Position numbers and translations under genes: made by a program. Below are positions 62,465 to 64,000 of a stretch of 64,000 bases of DNA, piece after piece (position 1 is the first letter of the stretch; each line of letters opens with the position of its first letter). The stretch lies in the NCBI RefSeq assembly GCF_024494655.1, contig NZ_JANHDL010000001.1, positions 372,001 to 436,000 on the forward strand. The letters run 5' to 3'. The notes below the pieces were generated by a model. That model was not told the DNA's origin. It searched no databases and saw only the letters and a list, made by a program, of their open reading frames with translations. This stretch comes from Halorubrum laminariae. GTDB taxonomy: Archaea; Halobacteriota; Halobacteria; Halobacteriales; Haloferacaceae.

Positions 62465-63047
62465 CGAGTGCCTCGTTGGCCAGATCGTCGGCGCGCGCGT
62501 TTATCTCCCGCGGAACGTGGCCGATCGACCACCGGCCGAACCGGTCCAACAGCTCCCGGACCCGAACCCGCTTCTCGCGGAGTTCAGGGTCGTTGGCGTT
62601 CCACTCGCCGCGGACCTGTTTGACGATCAGTTCCGAGTCGCCCCTCACGTCGGTCTCGTCGAACCCGTACTCCTCGGCGGCTTCGAGCGCCCGGATAAGC
62701 GCAGCATACTCCGCCTGGTTGTTGGTGACCCTGCCGATCCGCTCGCCTCCCTCGGCGACGATCCCGTCCGACGTGACGAGACACCAGCCGACCGCGCCCG
62801 GTCCGGGGTTCCCGCGCGAGGCACCGTCGAAGTAGACGTGTGCGCGGCCGCCGCCGTCCGCAAGCAGATTCGTGAGCCGCGTCGGGTCGCCCCCCTGAAC
62901 CACGACCTTGTCGTCGTACGCGACCGCGACCGCCCCGTCCCGTTCGGCGCGCCACCGCTCATGAGCGGTGTTTCCCTCGTCGATCCGGACGCCCGCGTCG
63001 GACAGGCGGTCCCGAGCCGTCGCCGGGTCGCAGTCGATTGTCGGCAT
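62451..63047 (-). CDS. rnhA: Ribonuclease HI
   Basis: A 198-residue enzyme that cuts the RNA strand of RNA-DNA hybrids. The catalytic carboxylates are in HVYFDGASRGNPG (Asp), NNQAEYAALIRAL (Glu), RGDSELIVKQV (Asp) and INARADDLANEAL (Asp). An N-terminal extension of about 65 residues precedes the catalytic fold. It overlaps the next gene by 14 bases. The ATG at 63047 is used. Confidence 0.95.
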   Translation of the reverse strand: MPTIDCDPATARDRLSDAGVRIDEGNTAHERWRAERDGAVAVAYDDKVVVQGGDPTRLTNLLADGGGRAHVYFDGASRGNPGPGAVGWCLVTSDGIVAEGGERIGRVTNNQAEYAALIRALEAAEEYGFDETDVRGDSELIVKQVRGEWNANDPELREKRVRVRELLDRFGRWSIGHVPREINARADDLANEALDDRN

Positions 63048-63119
63048 ATGTCTGCGTTCCGTGTCTGCGGGACAAATGGCTGTCCGTCCGGCTCTGGCGT
63101 GAGGCGCGGAGCCGATCCG

Positions 63120-64000
63120 TCACATGAAGTCCGCGATACCCGACTGCTTGTTGGTGTCGTCCTCGAAGATCGACTCCAGCGAGTCGTCTAACACCTGCAG
63201 CCGCTGTTTGGTGTAGGGACGGCAGCCGAACCGGTCGGCCACCTCGATGGCCGTGTCTACGTACTTGCTCACCGAGCCCTCGTGGACGGTGAGGTTCACC
63301 CGGCCGCCGCACTCCCGACAGTCCCCGCTCAGGGGCATCCGGCGGTACTTCTCCCCGCAGTCGAGACACCGCGTCTCCTGTCGCGAGAAGGCGCGAAGGT
63401 TTCCGATGATGTCCGGCAGGAAGTGGTACTCGATGACCCGCTCGGCCACGTCGGTCTCGTCGACGGCGCGGAGCTTCCGCGCGAGTTCCAACTGCGCGTC
63501 CATCTTCTCCATCATGTCGCCGAGCGTCTTGTACGCCGAGAGATCCGGTCCCATCGCGATGTCCGTCGTGTCGTGCGTGTGGTCGAACCCGTGATACTCG
63601 TCGTCGGTCCCGAGCGTGTCCTCACCGATCTGTATCAGCTCCTCGACCGACTCCGGATCGGCCATCTCAAGCGTCGCCTCGTACAGCTCTACGGGGTACT
63701 CCCGAACGATGTCGACGTTGTGCGCCTCGTCGTCGATCTCGGCGGGATCGATCCGCGATGACATCACGAGGGGCGCGTCCATTCTTCCACCTCTTTGATC
63801 TGGCAAAAAGGTCTTAGAGAAATTGAGAAGTCCGTCCATAAGAAGCATAACGCAATCCTCGTCACCGTCGCAGTTGCGGCGCTTTGCGGCGTGGAAGTAC
63901 GGATGCGCGTATCCCACCGCCGCCGACGTGAAACCCACCACTCTTCCGACAGTTGCCGCGCTCGTGTGCGGGGCCATCCCGAAGACCAGCTCGCCGACGA
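63120..64000 (-). CDS. polC: DNA polymerase II (Pol D) large subunit DP2, C-terminal end (partial)
   Basis: The last part of DP2, the catalytic subunit of archaeal polymerase D. The frame is open to the window edge, so the 5' part lies outside. Recognisable segments are [35 protein letters not shown] (catalytic-core Asp residues) and [20 protein letters not shown]. Two C-terminal zinc-binding pairs are CLDC and CREC. No intein is seen in the visible part. It is the first gene of the minus-strand rnhA region. Confidence 0.94.
   Translation of the reverse strand, partial: VGELVFGMAPHTSAATVGRVVGFTSAAVGYAHPYFHAAKRRNCDGDEDCVMLLMDGLLNFSKTFLPDQRGGRMDAPLVMSSRIDPAEIDDEAHNVDIVREYPVELYEATLEMADPESVEELIQIGEDTLGTDDEYHGFDHTHDTTDIAMGPDLSAYKTLGDMMEKMDAQLELARKLRAVDETDVAERVIEYHFLPDIIGNLRAFSRQETRCLDCGEKYRRMPLSGDCRECGGRVNLTVHEGSVSKYVDTAIEVADRFGCRPYTKQRLQVLDDSLESIFEDDTNKQSGIADFM

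Noticed and set aside
1..64000. tRNA or rRNA genes
   Set aside because: I looked through the longer intergenic gaps for cloverleaf-like sequence and conserved T-arm bases and found none convincing. A computed scan would be decisive.
63120..64000. Intein in polC
   Set aside because: The conserved block with NCDGDEDC is uninterrupted in the visible part; upstream sites lie outside the window and remain open.

Overview
The window is chromosomal DNA from a haloarchaeon, most likely Halorubrum or a close relative. It is very GC-rich. Its proteins are strongly acidic (Asp/Glu-rich, Lys-poor). The informational genes are archaeal: L15e, L40e, Sec61-beta, PAN, Mre11-Rad50, DP2 of DNA polymerase D and GGGP synthase. 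Many genes have a TATA box 25-30 bases before the start codon and no leader. I see no rRNA, tRNA, CRISPR array or complete insertion sequence. The genus is an inference from gene content and base composition; I ran no search.

Layout. 1-2.1 kb: the end of a secreted protein and a surface protein on the other strand. 2.4-9.3 kb: L15e, a cupin, dnaJ, dnaK, tpiA, a DICT sensor with DsbB, and an MBF1-like factor. 9.5-16.5 kb: aroA, a Get3/ArsA ATPase, two membrane proteins, a DUF2103-type protein, a LysE-type exporter and GGGP synthase. A roughly 200-base structured relic that looks like a non-autonomous IS200/IS605 (PATE-like) element fills the gap between lysE and GGGP synthase. A related hairpin cassette follows aroA.

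16.6-26.5 kb: a type IV pilus / archaeal type II secretion-like locus. It has a coiled-coil protein, a small anchored protein, a PilB/TadA-type ATPase, a PilC/TadC-type membrane protein and four conserved membrane-anchored proteins, one of 1076 residues. Three promoters in this locus share a TATA box followed by a GC-rich inverted repeat next to the start codon, which suggests one regulator for the cluster.

26.6-37.6 kb: a DUF5791-like protein, an NAD-epimerase, a membrane-anchored DHH phosphoesterase with a tiny membrane protein, PAN, small regulators, mre11-rad50, L40e, thioredoxin, Sec61-beta, pdxT and hisE. 37.5-48.6 kb: a SHOCT-type membrane protein, a Tat lipoprotein with an NLP/Vps62-like HDWE motif, a VOC protein, a fused FAD/Fe-S dehydrogenase, leuS preceded by 27-base repeats, an ACR3-like transporter and a cupin.

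48.7-64 kb: an Lhr helicase; a CBS-glyS-dolichol-kinase-like operon; panE, thrC and an aspartoacylase-like gene; a winged-helix regulator followed by a perfect 40-base tandem repeat; a possible 35-residue protein; ppa; a PadR regulator; rnhA with its partner gene; and the C-terminal end of polC (DP2), which runs off the window. Most of the window is core genome. The less-described parts are the pilus-like locus with its shared operator, the IS605-type relics, the repeat arrays and a few small or unusual proteins.
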